DNA of 64,000 nucleotides from Polaribacter sp. SA4-10. Its GTDB lineage: Bacteria; Bacteroidota; Bacteroidia; Flavobacteriales; Flavobacteriaceae. The stretch covers positions 39,654 to 103,653 of the forward strand of contig CATIQU010000015.1 in the NCBI GenBank assembly GCA_949519155.1. Direction: 5' to 3'. This document shows, in pieces, positions 35,515 through 43,169 of this stretch. The position numbers were made by a program, and so were the translations under genes. The notes under the pieces were generated by a model, which saw only the letters and a program-made list of their open reading frames with translations, searched no databases and was not told where the DNA came from. Every line of letters starts with the position of its first letter. Position 1 is the first letter of the stretch.

Positions 35515-35533
35515 TTTTATCGAATATAAAGTA

Positions 35534-35567
35534 AAAATTCCAAGTGAAAGCTTGGGATTTTTTTATT
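35534..35567 (+). terminator. Terminator of the peroxiredoxin operon
   Basis: ATTCCAAG-TGAAAG-CTTGGGAT hairpin (one G-T pair) followed by a T-run, 20 bases after the DUF6952 stop. Confidence 0.75.
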
Positions 35568-35727
35568 CCTTATTTTTTTCTTCGTTTACTTTTCTGATGA
35601 GTGCTTTTATGCGCTCTTTGTGTAATTGTTTTTCTAACTTTACCTTATTGACTTTTTGATTCATCAATCGATTGTACTTCGCTTTGTTAGTTGTATTTTT
35701 TGCTTTCCCTTTTCCTTTTTTTGGCAT
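35563..35727 (-). CDS. Small basic hypothetical protein
   Basis: A 54-residue ORF: MPKKGKGKAKNTTNKAKYNR then LMNQKVNKVKLEKQLHKERI and KALIRKVNEEKNKE. About one third Lys, otherwise a single amphipathic, coiled-coil-like helix. Clean ATG start and no overlap with other genes except the convergent terminator. I do not recognise the family firmly; the charge suggests a nucleic-acid or ribosome partner. The AstE-like remnant lies just upstream. Confidence 0.6.
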   Translation of the reverse strand: MPKKGKGKAKNTTNKAKYNRLMNQKVNKVKLEKQLHKERIKALIRKVNEEKNKE

Positions 35728-35747
35728 TTTACGCTATCTAAAGTTAT

Positions 35748-35961
35748 CTATTCCTCAATGCTTACGTGAAATAAAGCATCTCCTTTATTTACAATTGGTG
35801 TTTTGTTAATACAGAAAATATGTCCATCAAAAGGAGCATATACTTTCTTTTTAAATTCACCAAAAACGATCTTGAATAATACCAAGAACTTCCTTTTTCT
35901 TCACAAAAGTTCCATTTTTGGCCATGATTTTAAACATTCCAGAATAAGAAGCTCTTAACCA
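35748..35961 (-). pseudogene. Decayed C-terminus of a succinylglutamate desuccinylase/aspartoacylase-like gene
   Basis: Reading the minus strand, one frame gives WLRASYSGMFKIMAKNGTFV, KKKEVLGIIQD, then RFW and a stop. Continuing in the next frame after one extra T in a TTTTT run gives GEFKKKVYAPFDGHIFCINK, TPIVNKGDALFHVSIEE and stop. Together they match the C-terminal barrel-sandwich domain of AstE/AspA-type M14 deacylases (typical ...GxVISDPFGEF...APxDGxI...TPIVxKGDALFHI). The catalytic N-terminal three quarters are missing: the remnant begins beside the stop of the FAD oxidoreductase gene. It is therefore a relic, not just a sequencing error. Confidence 0.75.
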
Positions 35962-35971
35962 TTTTTATGAA

Positions 35972-37528
35972 TTATAATTTTGCAATTGCAGCTTCTGCGC
36001 AACGTTCTCCATCCATAGCAGCAGAAACAATTCCTCCAGCATAACCACCACCTTCACCACAAGGAAATAGACCTTCTATTTGAGTATGTTCTAAATCTTC
36101 CTTTCTAGGAATGTTTACTGGAGATGAGGTACGAGATTCTACTCCAACAATATTTGCTTCATTGGTATAATAACCATGCATTTTTTTCCCAAATCCTTCA
36201 AAACCTTTACGCAATCTACCTCCAATAATTTTTGGTAAAAGTGAATGCAGTGGAGCAGAATTTAACCCGGGTTGATAGGAAGTTTCATTTAAATTTGTAG
36301 ATAGTTTTCCATCCACAAAATCCACTAATCTTTGTGCGGGAGCTGTTTGTGTTCTTCCACCGGCAAAAAAGGAAATTTTTTCTAAATCTTTTTGAAATTC
36401 CAATCCCTTTAAAGCACCAAACTCTTCGTATTTTTTAAAATCTTTATCAATATCTAATTCAACAACAATTCCAGAGTTTGCAAATTTGTTATTTCTACGT
36501 GATGGCGACATTCCGTTGACAACAACTTCACCTGATGCTGTTGCTGCTGGAACAATAAATCCACCAGGACACATACAAAAAGAGTAAACCCCACGGTTGT
36601 TTACTTGCTGTACCAAACTGTAGGCTGCTGCTGGTAATAATTCATCTCTTTCCCCTGAACAATTGTATTGAATTTGATCGATAATTTCTTGGGGATGTTC
36701 TACACGAACGCCCATTGCAAAAGATTTTGCTTTTAAAGCAATGCCCTTTTTATGCAACAATTCATAGATGTCTCTTGCAGAATGACCGGTAGCTAGAATC
36801 ACTGAATTCACCGTCATTTCTTGTCCGTTGTGTAGCTGAATGGCTTGCAGTTTGTTGTCTTTAATCACAAAATCTTCCACACGCGTTTCAAAATGAACTT
36901 CGCCACCAAATTTTATAATATTTTCTCGAATATTTTGTATGATTTTCGGAAGCTTGTTTGTTCCAATATGTGGGTGTGCATCTATTAAAATTTGTTCGGT
37001 TGCACCATGAAAAACCAAGTTTTCAAAAATACGTCTTACGTCTCCACGTTTTAAAGAACGTGTGTAGAGTTTTCCATCAGAATAAGTTCCAGCACCACCT
37101 TCTCCATAACAATAATTCGAATCGTTATCTACAATATGATCTTGATTGATGGCTTTGATATCGCGTCTTCTGTTCTGTACATTTTTTCCGCGTTCTAAAA
37201 CAATTGGTTTAAAACCTAATTCAATGGATCGCAAAGCGGCGTACATGCCGGCAGGTCCAAAACCAATAATATGCACTTCTTTTGCATTAGAAACATCTTT
37301 ATAGTCAAAAATGTAATCTGATTTTTCTGGAATTTTTTCAGCAATGTATACGGCAACTTTATAATTAAAGATGATGTCTTTTTTACGAGCATCAATCGAT
37401 TTACGCAATACTTTTACAGCAGAAATTTCACTTTTATCAACGCCCAATTGCTTGGCGGCCTTATATAAAAGGATATTCTCTTTGCGTTCTTCTATTAAAT
37501 TTACTCGGAGTTGAATCTCTTTAATCAT
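35972..37528 (-). CDS. NAD(FAD)-utilising dehydrogenase (flavoprotein)
   Basis: 518 residues. An N-terminal domain of about 80 residues (IKEIQLRVNLIEERKENILLYKAAKQLGVD...RKSIDARKKDIIFNYKV) precedes a FAD-binding Rossmann motif VHIIGFGPAGMYAALRSIELGFKPIVLERG (about 85-114). Further motifs: GEGGAGTYSDGKL, ILATGHSARDIYELL, FCMCPGGFIVPAA, and a C-terminal FPCGEGGGYAGGIVSAAMDG. This family is widespread and uncharacterised; an oxidoreductase role is safe, the substrate is not. A TACTTTTG -7 box ends four bases before the ATG, so the mRNA may be leaderless. Confidence 0.9.
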   Translation of the reverse strand: MIKEIQLRVNLIEERKENILLYKAAKQLGVDKSEISAVKVLRKSIDARKKDIIFNYKVAVYIAEKIPEKSDYIFDYKDVSNAKEVHIIGFGPAGMYAALRSIELGFKPIVLERGKNVQNRRRDIKAINQDHIVDNDSNYCYGEGGAGTYSDGKLYTRSLKRGDVRRIFENLVFHGATEQILIDAHPHIGTNKLPKIIQNIRENIIKFGGEVHFETRVEDFVIKDNKLQAIQLHNGQEMTVNSVILATGHSARDIYELLHKKGIALKAKSFAMGVRVEHPQEIIDQIQYNCSGERDELLPAAAYSLVQQVNNRGVYSFCMCPGGFIVPAATASGEVVVNGMSPSRRNNKFANSGIVVELDIDKDFKKYEEFGALKGLEFQKDLEKISFFAGGRTQTAPAQRLVDFVDGKLSTNLNETSYQPGLNSAPLHSLLPKIIGGRLRKGFEGFGKKMHGYYTNEANIVGVESRTSSPVNIPRKEDLEHTQIEGLFPCGEGGGYAGGIVSAAMDGERCAEAAIAKL

Positions 37529-37532
37529 TTTG

Positions 37533-37540
37533 CAAAAGTA
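37533..37540 (-). promoter_or_regulatory. -7 element abutting the flavoprotein start codon
   Basis: Minus-strand TACTTTTG (exact TAnnTTTG). Four bases separate it from the ATG at 37528, which places the expected transcription start at the initiation codon. Confidence 0.5.
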
Positions 37541-37610
37541 TGGAAATAAAAAGATTTAAGATTGAATAAATTTAAACGTTTTATGAAGTGTTTAACAGGA
37601 GCAGAAATTT

Positions 37611-38468
37611 TTAATTGACTTCATTAAAAGTACATTGTATCATTCGGTCCTTTCCGAATACATCTTTTTTTAGTTCGATGTTTTTAAACCCTTTTTTATG
37701 AAGTATTTCAACGGTTTCAGTTCCTAAATATTGATTGATTTCAAAATAAAGCAATCCATTTTTTGTAAGGTGTTCTATTGCCAAGTCCGCAATTTTATCA
37801 TAAAAAAGCAACGGGTTGTCATCCTCAACAAACAGTGCGATGTGTGGTTCATTATCTAAAACATTTTTTTTAATATCCACTTTTTCTAATTCTCTCACGT
37901 AGGGAGGATTGGAGACAATAATATCAAAATTTTGAGTAAGCATCGTTGTTTTTAAAATATTTTTTTCTGTAAAATGAAGTTTTACTTTGTTTAGAATGGC
38001 ATTTTGTTTTGCAATTCTTAAAGCTTCTTTAGAAATATCAATGGCAAATAAGCTTGCATTGGGGAGGTGTTTTGCTAAAGTAATGGGAATACAGCCAGTT
38101 CCTGTGCCAATATCGATGATTTGTAATGGGGCTGTTGTGTCTGCTGTTTCCAAAATCCATTCCACCAATTCTTCTGTTTCTGGTCTAGGTATTAAGGTGT
38201 GTCTATTTACAATAAATGGAAGTCCATAAAACTCAGTTTCTCCTAAAATGTATTGAATTGGGATTTCTTTTTTTAGGGCTTCTAATGCCTTTTTAAAAAG
38301 CACACCTGTTTCTGTAGAGACTTCAAAATTGGGTTTTATGATAAGATCAGTGCGTTGGAAATCTAAATAGGCTTCCATCAGATAAAAAAAGAAGGTATCA
38401 ATTTCTGTCTGAGGGTATAGTTCTGACAATGCTTCTGTAAAATAGGTTTTGTATTCTTTTAAATTCAT
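37611..38468 (-). CDS. prmC: Peptide chain release factor N5-glutamine methyltransferase
   Basis: 285 residues. Methylates the Gln of the GGQ motif of RF1/RF2. N-terminal helical domain about 1-75; SAM-binding motif IIDIGTGTGCIPITLAKH (117-134), acidic loop FAIDIS, and substrate motif NPPY (187-190). IPRPETEELVEW before motif I is diagnostic. The ATG at 38468 overlaps the stop of the GNAT gene as ATGA, which supports this start over an upstream in-frame ATG at 38486. Confidence 0.95.
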   Translation of the reverse strand: MNLKEYKTYFTEALSELYPQTEIDTFFFYLMEAYLDFQRTDLIIKPNFEVSTETGVLFKKALEALKKEIPIQYILGETEFYGLPFIVNRHTLIPRPETEELVEWILETADTTAPLQIIDIGTGTGCIPITLAKHLPNASLFAIDISKEALRIAKQNAILNKVKLHFTEKNILKTTMLTQNFDIIVSNPPYVRELEKVDIKKNVLDNEPHIALFVEDDNPLLFYDKIADLAIEHLTKNGLLYFEINQYLGTETVEILHKKGFKNIELKKDVFGKDRMIQCTFNEVN

Positions 38469-38956
38469 AGTTTTTTTAACATCCAAACATTACATGAATA
38501 ATGCCCCGTGTTTCCCATTCGTTTTTCAAGGTTTTTAAATCCGTTTTTTTCATAGAGCCCTCTTGCGGCCATCATATAAGGCATTGTTTCTAAATAACAA
38601 CTTTCATAATTTAGAGATTTTGCTTTATCTAAGCACTTTTCTATTAATTTAGATCCCAGTCCTTTCCCTCTTGCAATGGGGGCAAAATACATTTTTTGTA
38701 GCTCGCAAACATTGCCTTCAAAATTATCTAATTTTGCGATTCCTACACCGCCAATAATTTTATTTTCGTATTCAACTATATAGTAAACAGAAGTTTCTTT
38801 TTGAAAATTTTGAAACATTTCATCAGTTGCTTTATCCTCATAAGCGGTACCAACTTTTGGTACGCCAAACTCAATTAAAACCCCACGAATTATCTTTGCA
38901 ATCTGCGCATTGTCTTTGGATTGAATTTCTCTAATGATAAAATCTTCTGTTGTCAT
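38465..38956 (-). CDS. GNAT-family N-acetyltransferase
   Basis: 163 residues. Acetyl-CoA pyrophosphate loop FAPIARGKGLGSKLIEKCL (about 92-110) follows the beta4 strand VCELQKMYF; C-terminal strand YLETMPYMMAARGLYEKNGF is typical of the AA-acetyltransferase (GCN5) fold, with similarity to the family that resembles ribosomal or small-molecule acetyltransferases. Substrate unknown. Coupled to prmC through an ATGA overlap, though no RimI-like role is implied by the sequence. Confidence 0.85.
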   Translation of the reverse strand: MTTEDFIIREIQSKDNAQIAKIIRGVLIEFGVPKVGTAYEDKATDEMFQNFQKETSVYYIVEYENKIIGGVGIAKLDNFEGNVCELQKMYFAPIARGKGLGSKLIEKCLDKAKSLNYESCYLETMPYMMAARGLYEKNGFKNLEKRMGNTGHYSCNVWMLKKL

Positions 38957-38965
38957 TTATTCCCT

Positions 38966-38973
38966 TATTTTTG
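38966..38973 (+). promoter_or_regulatory. -7 element of LEA-like/ribD operon
   Basis: TATTTTTG, exact TAnnTTTG, 35 bases before the LEA-like lipoprotein ATG. It lies in the short gap after the divergent GNAT gene. Confidence 0.45.
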
Positions 38974-39008
38974 CAGTAGCAAGGTATCAATTTTTTTAAA
39001 TAATTTTC

Positions 39009-39467
39009 ATGAAAAACGTACTATATTTTTCCATATTATTTTTGTTGATCAGCAGTTGTGCAGTCAATAAAAAACCCATTTTTATCAAAGTAGACGATGT
39101 GAAAATTGTATCTGCGTCTTCGGATACAATTCGATTGAAAGCGGCTGCTTTTTTTGAAAACCCAAATAGGGTTGGCGGGATTATATCTACAGATGAAATC
39201 CAAATAATTGTAAATGGTGCTTCTATTGCAACTGTTTCTGTAGACGAGTTTAAAGTACCTTCTAGAGCCGTATTTTCAGTGCCACTAACAGCAGTAATTC
39301 CAACTAAAAAAGTTTTTCAAAATAATAAGAACGGTATTCTTGGGGGTTTGATCAATTCCTTATTAAAGAAATCAATCAAACTAAGATTTAAAGGGAATTT
39401 AAAATACAAAGTATTTGGTTTTTCGAATACTTACCCTATTGATAAAGTACAAGAAATTAAACTTTAA
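39009..39467 (+). CDS. LEA14-like lipoprotein
   Basis: 152 residues with lipobox Cys17 (FLLISSCAVNKKP). The beta-sandwich pattern VDDVKIVSASSDTIRLKAAAFFENPNRVGG...STDEIQIIVNGASIATVSVDEFKVPSRAVFSVPL is the LEA type-2/WHy fold, tethered here by lipid. In Bacteroidota such small lipoproteins sit in front of ribD; the reason is unknown. The ribD gene starts six bases after its stop. Confidence 0.75.
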   Translation: MKNVLYFSILFLLISSCAVNKKPIFIKVDDVKIVSASSDTIRLKAAAFFENPNRVGGIISTDEIQIIVNGASIATVSVDEFKVPSRAVFSVPLTAVIPTKKVFQNNKNGILGGLINSLLKKSIKLRFKGNLKYKVFGFSNTYPIDKVQEIKL

Positions 39468-39473
39468 ATTCTA

Positions 39474-40517
39474 TTGAATCACGAATTTTACATACAACGT
39501 TGCTTGCAAATTGCTGAAAACGGGATTGGAACTACGCGTCCAAACCCGTCTGTTGGTGCAGTTGTTGTTCTCAATAATAAAATCATAGGAGAGGGCTTTA
39601 CTTCCTCTTATGGTGGCAATCATGCAGAAGTAAATGCAATTAATGCCGTTGTTGATAAAGAGTTGTTGAAGCAAGCTACGATTTATGTAACCTTAGAACC
39701 CTGTGCGCATTTTGGTAATACGCCACCTTGTGCAGACTTGATTGTAAAGCACCAACTCAAAAAAGTAGTTGTTGGTTGTGTTGATTCAAATGCTCTAGTT
39801 GGGGGTAAAGGAATTGTACGCCTTCAAGAAGCGGGAATTCATGTCGTTGTAGGAGTATTGGAAGCTGCGTGTAAAGCGCATCACAAAAGATTTTTTTCAG
39901 TTCAAAATAAAAAGAGACCTTTCATTGTTTTGAAATGGGCAGAAACGAGAGACGGATTTGTTGCACCTAAAACAAAAACAGTTCAAAAACCTGTTTGGAT
40001 TTCCAATCCATTTTCACAACAATTAGTCCATAAGTTACGAAGTAAAGAACATGCAATTTTGGTAGGAACCAATACCGTTATTGATGACAATCCAAAATTA
40101 AATGTAAGGAACTGGTCAGGGAATCACCCAATAAGAATTGTACTGGATCGAAGCCTAAGGATTTCTGCAGCGGCAACTATTCTTGACGGAAGCTTTAAAA
40201 CGATTGTTTTTACTGAAAAACAAAAATATCCTTTTGAGTGCCGTTCAGAAATTTATTTAGAGCACATTGACTTTTCTGAAAATGTAGCATTACAAATTTG
40301 TGACGTACTTCAAAAACACAAAATTCAGTCGGTTATTATTGAAGGCGGTTCTCAAACATTACAGACTTTTATTGATGCCAAATTATGGGATGAAGCACAT
40401 GTTTATATCGGAGACGTTAGTTTTAATGACGGTGTAAAAGCACCTCGTTTGGTATCCAAAACAATTACTGAAACACGCATTGGTAACGATCTCCTAAAAA
40501 CATATACGAATGATTAA
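39474..40517 (+). CDS. ribD: Bifunctional riboflavin biosynthesis deaminase/reductase
   Basis: 347 residues. Deaminates and reduces the pyrimidine intermediates of riboflavin synthesis. Deaminase domain 1-145: zinc motifs HAEVNAINAV and TLEPCAHFGNTPPCADLI with the catalytic Glu; reductase domain 150-347: KWAETRDGFVA, HAILVGTNTVIDDNPKLNVR, VIIEGGSQTLQTFI. The start is TTG at 39474; MNHEFYIQRCLQIAENGIG matches the family N-terminus, and no ATG is closer. Overlaps the next gene by eight bases. No FMN riboswitch-like structure is visible upstream. Confidence 0.95.
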   Translation: MNHEFYIQRCLQIAENGIGTTRPNPSVGAVVVLNNKIIGEGFTSSYGGNHAEVNAINAVVDKELLKQATIYVTLEPCAHFGNTPPCADLIVKHQLKKVVVGCVDSNALVGGKGIVRLQEAGIHVVVGVLEAACKAHHKRFFSVQNKKRPFIVLKWAETRDGFVAPKTKTVQKPVWISNPFSQQLVHKLRSKEHAILVGTNTVIDDNPKLNVRNWSGNHPIRIVLDRSLRISAAATILDGSFKTIVFTEKQKYPFECRSEIYLEHIDFSENVALQICDVLQKHKIQSVIIEGGSQTLQTFIDAKLWDEAHVYIGDVSFNDGVKAPRLVSKTITETRIGNDLLKTYTND

Positions 40518-41121
40518 AAATATCATTTTCGATTTTGGCGATATCTTTATCAATTTAGACAAAGAAGCAACTACAAATGCACTTTCTCAGTTAGGGATTA
40601 CAGAGATTTCTGAGGATACAGCATTGGTATGCCAAAATTATGAGATGGGCTTGATATCAACCGCTAATTTTATTGATTTTTTTGAAAAGAAGTTTCAAAT
40701 TCCTGCTGAAAAATTAATAGCTGCTTGGAATGCCATTTTGCTAGATTTTCCATTATATCGGTTAAAATTCATTCAAGAATTAGCAAAAAAGGCAAACTAT
40801 AATTTGTTCTTATTGAGCAATACAAACGAGCTGCACATTTCTTGGATTCAAGAAGATTGGGGAGTGCTACTTTTCAATACCTTTAAAAACTGCTTTCAAT
40901 ATTTTTATTTATCTCATGAAATGAAAATGAGAAAACCCAACACGGATATTTATGAATACGTTTTAAAGATGCATCATTTAGTGCCTCAAGAAACACTTTT
41001 TATAGATGATACAAAGGAAAATACAGACGCAGCTAAACGTCTAGGGGTTCAAGTTTGGAACTTAATTCCTGGTCAAGACGACATTATTAATTTATTCAAC
41101 CAAAAACAATTTTCAAATTGA
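40510..41121 (+). CDS. HAD-superfamily hydrolase
   Basis: 203 residues, HAD subfamily IA: motif I IIFDFGDIFINLD (nucleophile Asp8), motif II FLLSNTNELH, motif III Lys in HEMKMRKPNTDIY, motif IV TLFIDDTKENTDAAKRLG. Probably a sugar- or nucleotide-phosphate phosphatase. Clustering with ribD raises the possibility of the missing 5-amino-6-ribitylamino-uracil phosphate phosphatase, which in other bacteria is a HAD enzyme; this is inference from location only. It overlaps ribD by eight bases and the EamA gene by four. Confidence 0.88.
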   Translation: MIKNIIFDFGDIFINLDKEATTNALSQLGITEISEDTALVCQNYEMGLISTANFIDFFEKKFQIPAEKLIAAWNAILLDFPLYRLKFIQELAKKANYNLFLLSNTNELHISWIQEDWGVLLFNTFKNCFQYFYLSHEMKMRKPNTDIYEYVLKMHHLVPQETLFIDDTKENTDAAKRLGVQVWNLIPGQDDIINLFNQKQFSN

Positions 41122-41978
41122 TCTACTTATTATTGAGTATCCTTTTTTCGACAGGCTTATTTGTTATTTTTAAATATTTTGGAATCTATAAAATAGATAC
41201 TTTAAAAGCGATTTTCGTTAATTATATTGTAGCATTTACAATGGGAATCGGATTGGCAGATGGAACGGTTTCGCTTGAAGAAGTCCCTCAGCAACCTTGG
41301 TTTTTAGGAGCATTGTTTTTAGGCACATTGTTTGTTTCTATCTTTTTTGTAATGGCTACGACAGCACAGCAAAATGGTGTTTCGGTTGCTTCGGTTGCAG
41401 GTAAGATGTCTGTGGTAGTTCCTGTCTTGTTTGGTACTTTTTTGTACAATGAGTCGGTTACTTTCTTAAAGGTGATTGGAATCGTAATTGCATTAATAGC
41501 TGTTTATCTTGCCTCTGTGAAAGATGAAAAAAACACGAAGTCTGGTGGAATGTTATTCCCAGTTTTATTGTTTTTTGGATCGGGTGTTATCGATACGACG
41601 CTAAAGTATGTAGAGGTGAATTTTGTTCCTAAAGAAGATGTGTCTTTGTTTTCTGGAAGTTTGTTTGGAATCGCAGCAGTTTTTGCGGCTACAATCCTAC
41701 TCATTCAACAAATTAGAAAGAAAGAATCTTTTGGAGTTAAAAATATTATTGCTGGTTTTGTTTTAGGAGTTCCTAATTATTTTTCAATCATATTTTTAAT
41801 CAAAGCGTTACAAAACGAGAATTTTGAAAGTTCTGTGCTTTTTACCGTTAATAACGTTGGGATCGTAATTCTATCTACTTTTGTTGGATTGCTAATCTTT
41901 AAAGAAACATTTAGTCTGAAAAATAAAATAGGAGTGATTTTAGCTGTTTTAGGAATTGTACTAGTAACCATTGCGTAA
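41118..41978 (+). CDS. EamA-like transporter (DMT superfamily)
   Basis: 286 residues, ten hydrophobic segments, EamA family. It starts at a TTG that overlaps the upstream TGA as TTGA, a coupling pattern equal to the usual ATGA. The next gene's ATG follows its stop without a gap. With ribD upstream a flavin-related or pathway-related substrate is possible but not shown. Confidence 0.82.
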   Translation: MIYLLLSILFSTGLFVIFKYFGIYKIDTLKAIFVNYIVAFTMGIGLADGTVSLEEVPQQPWFLGALFLGTLFVSIFFVMATTAQQNGVSVASVAGKMSVVVPVLFGTFLYNESVTFLKVIGIVIALIAVYLASVKDEKNTKSGGMLFPVLLFFGSGVIDTTLKYVEVNFVPKEDVSLFSGSLFGIAAVFAATILLIQQIRKKESFGVKNIIAGFVLGVPNYFSIIFLIKALQNENFESSVLFTVNNVGIVILSTFVGLLIFKETFSLKNKIGVILAVLGIVLVTIA

Positions 41979-42587
41979 ATGAAAGAAGACGCCTACAAAA
42001 CAATCGAAATTGCCTCTGAGGAAACTCTTTTCAAAGAAAAGGGAAGTAAGTTCTTTGGATATGCTTTTCCTGTTTTATCTGAAGACGATGTAAAAGGATG
42101 TCTTGAAATATTGAAAAAGAAGCATCATTCAGCGCGTCATTTTTGTTATGCTTATCAAATAGGAGTCGAGCATATTCAGTACCGAGCAAATGATGATGGA
42201 GAGCCAAATAATTCCGCAGGTTTGCCAATTTACGGGCAAATTCAATCTTTTGAAGTTACAAATATTCTTATTGTTTCTGTGCGTTATTTTGGGGGCACAA
42301 AATTGGGTGTTGGAGGGTTAATTTCTGCTTATAAAAAATCGGCACAATTAGCATTAGACGCTTCCGAAATTTTAGAAAAGACAATTAATACTCAGTTCAA
42401 ATTGACTTTTAATTATGACTTGATGAATGCCGTAATGAGAATTGTCAAAGAGAAACAGATTGATATTGTTCATCAGAAATTAGAGATGGGTTGTACCTAT
42501 ATAATTTCAGTTAGAAAAAATGATGCAAAAAGTATTTTTCAAATTTTTGATGCTTTGTACAAAGTTGCTATTAAAGAGATGGAATAA
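41979..42587 (+). CDS. YigZ/IMPACT-family protein
   Basis: 202 residues. N-terminal UPF0029/Impact domain: IASEETLFKEKGSKFFGYAFPV, HHSARHFCYAYQIG, RANDDGEPNNSAGLPIYGQI, VRYFGGTKLGVGGLISAYKKSA (about 104-125). The C-terminal DUF1949 ferredoxin-like domain covers 135-200. E. coli YigZ binds nucleic acid or nucleotides; cellular role is unsettled. Directly abuts the EamA gene. Confidence 0.9.
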   Translation: MKEDAYKTIEIASEETLFKEKGSKFFGYAFPVLSEDDVKGCLEILKKKHHSARHFCYAYQIGVEHIQYRANDDGEPNNSAGLPIYGQIQSFEVTNILIVSVRYFGGTKLGVGGLISAYKKSAQLALDASEILEKTINTQFKLTFNYDLMNAVMRIVKEKQIDIVHQKLEMGCTYIISVRKNDAKSIFQIFDALYKVAIKEME

Positions 42588-42601
42588 GTCTTAGGTCATT
42601 T

Positions 42602-43003
42602 TTAAAATTCTAAAAGCTCCAATAAATATGCTGGACATCGTGTTGGTTTCATCGTTTCCATATTTATAAATGCTAAAACGGAATTTCCCATACAAATTAA
42701 ATCATTGTGTTGATTTTTTATTTCATAATCAAATTCAATTTTAACCTTTGGTGTTTTTCTGATGATGGTGTCAATTGTTAAGATATCATCATAAAGCGCT
42801 GATTTAATGAAGTTGCATTGCAAAGAAATAACGGGAAGCATAATGCCTGAGGTTTCCATTTTTTTATAGGTAACTCCAAGGTTTCTAAGCCATTCTGTTC
42901 TTCCTATTTCAAAAAACTGTGCATAATTTCCATGATATACAACGCCCATTTGATCAGTTTCTGAGTAACGAACTCTAATTTTTGTGGTATTTTTCTTCAA
43001 CAA
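42602..43003 (-). CDS. YbgC-type acyl-CoA thioesterase (hot-dog fold)
   Basis: 133 residues. Hot-dog signature SETDQMGVVYHGNYAQFFEIGRTEWLRNLG with catalytic-type Asp17 and the central helix. Later strands IDTIIRKTPKVKIEFDYEI and GNSVLAFINMETMKPTRCP. Hydrolyses acyl-CoA (YbgC, 4-hydroxybenzoyl-CoA type). Convergent with yigZ (14 bases) and divergent from dnaA. Confidence 0.9.
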   Translation of the reverse strand: MLKKNTTKIRVRYSETDQMGVVYHGNYAQFFEIGRTEWLRNLGVTYKKMETSGIMLPVISLQCNFIKSALYDDILTIDTIIRKTPKVKIEFDYEIKNQHNDLICMGNSVLAFINMETMKPTRCPAYLLELLEF

Positions 43004-43084
43004 AATGAAATTTAAATTATGGTATGGAGTGTACGTAAAAAAAAGTTAATAATCAATAGCAAATAGATTTTTTTATACTGAATT

Positions 43085-43099
43085 TTATTCACACTTTTG
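43085..43099 (+). promoter_or_regulatory. DnaA box in the dnaA leader region
   Basis: TTATTCACA (43085-43093) is an exact TTATNCACA DnaA box, 77 bases before the dnaA start. It overlaps CACTTTTG (43092-43099), one mismatch from the TAnnTTTG -7 consensus, so DnaA could repress its own gene. A second imperfect box TAATACACA lies at 43151-43159. Confidence 0.4.
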
Positions 43100-43169
43100 T
43101 AGGGCTCTTGGGAGAGTAATAAAATTCCGCATTAAACAATCATTAACTTATAATACACATTACCCTAAA

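Noticed and set aside
38957..39473. FMN riboswitch upstream of ribD
   Set aside because: The space before ribD is taken by a lipoprotein gene and a 52-base gap without the conserved FMN-aptamer segments.
43003..43169. Replication origin next to dnaA
   Set aside because: Only one exact and one imperfect DnaA box and no cluster or clear unwinding element; more likely a regulatory site of dnaA.
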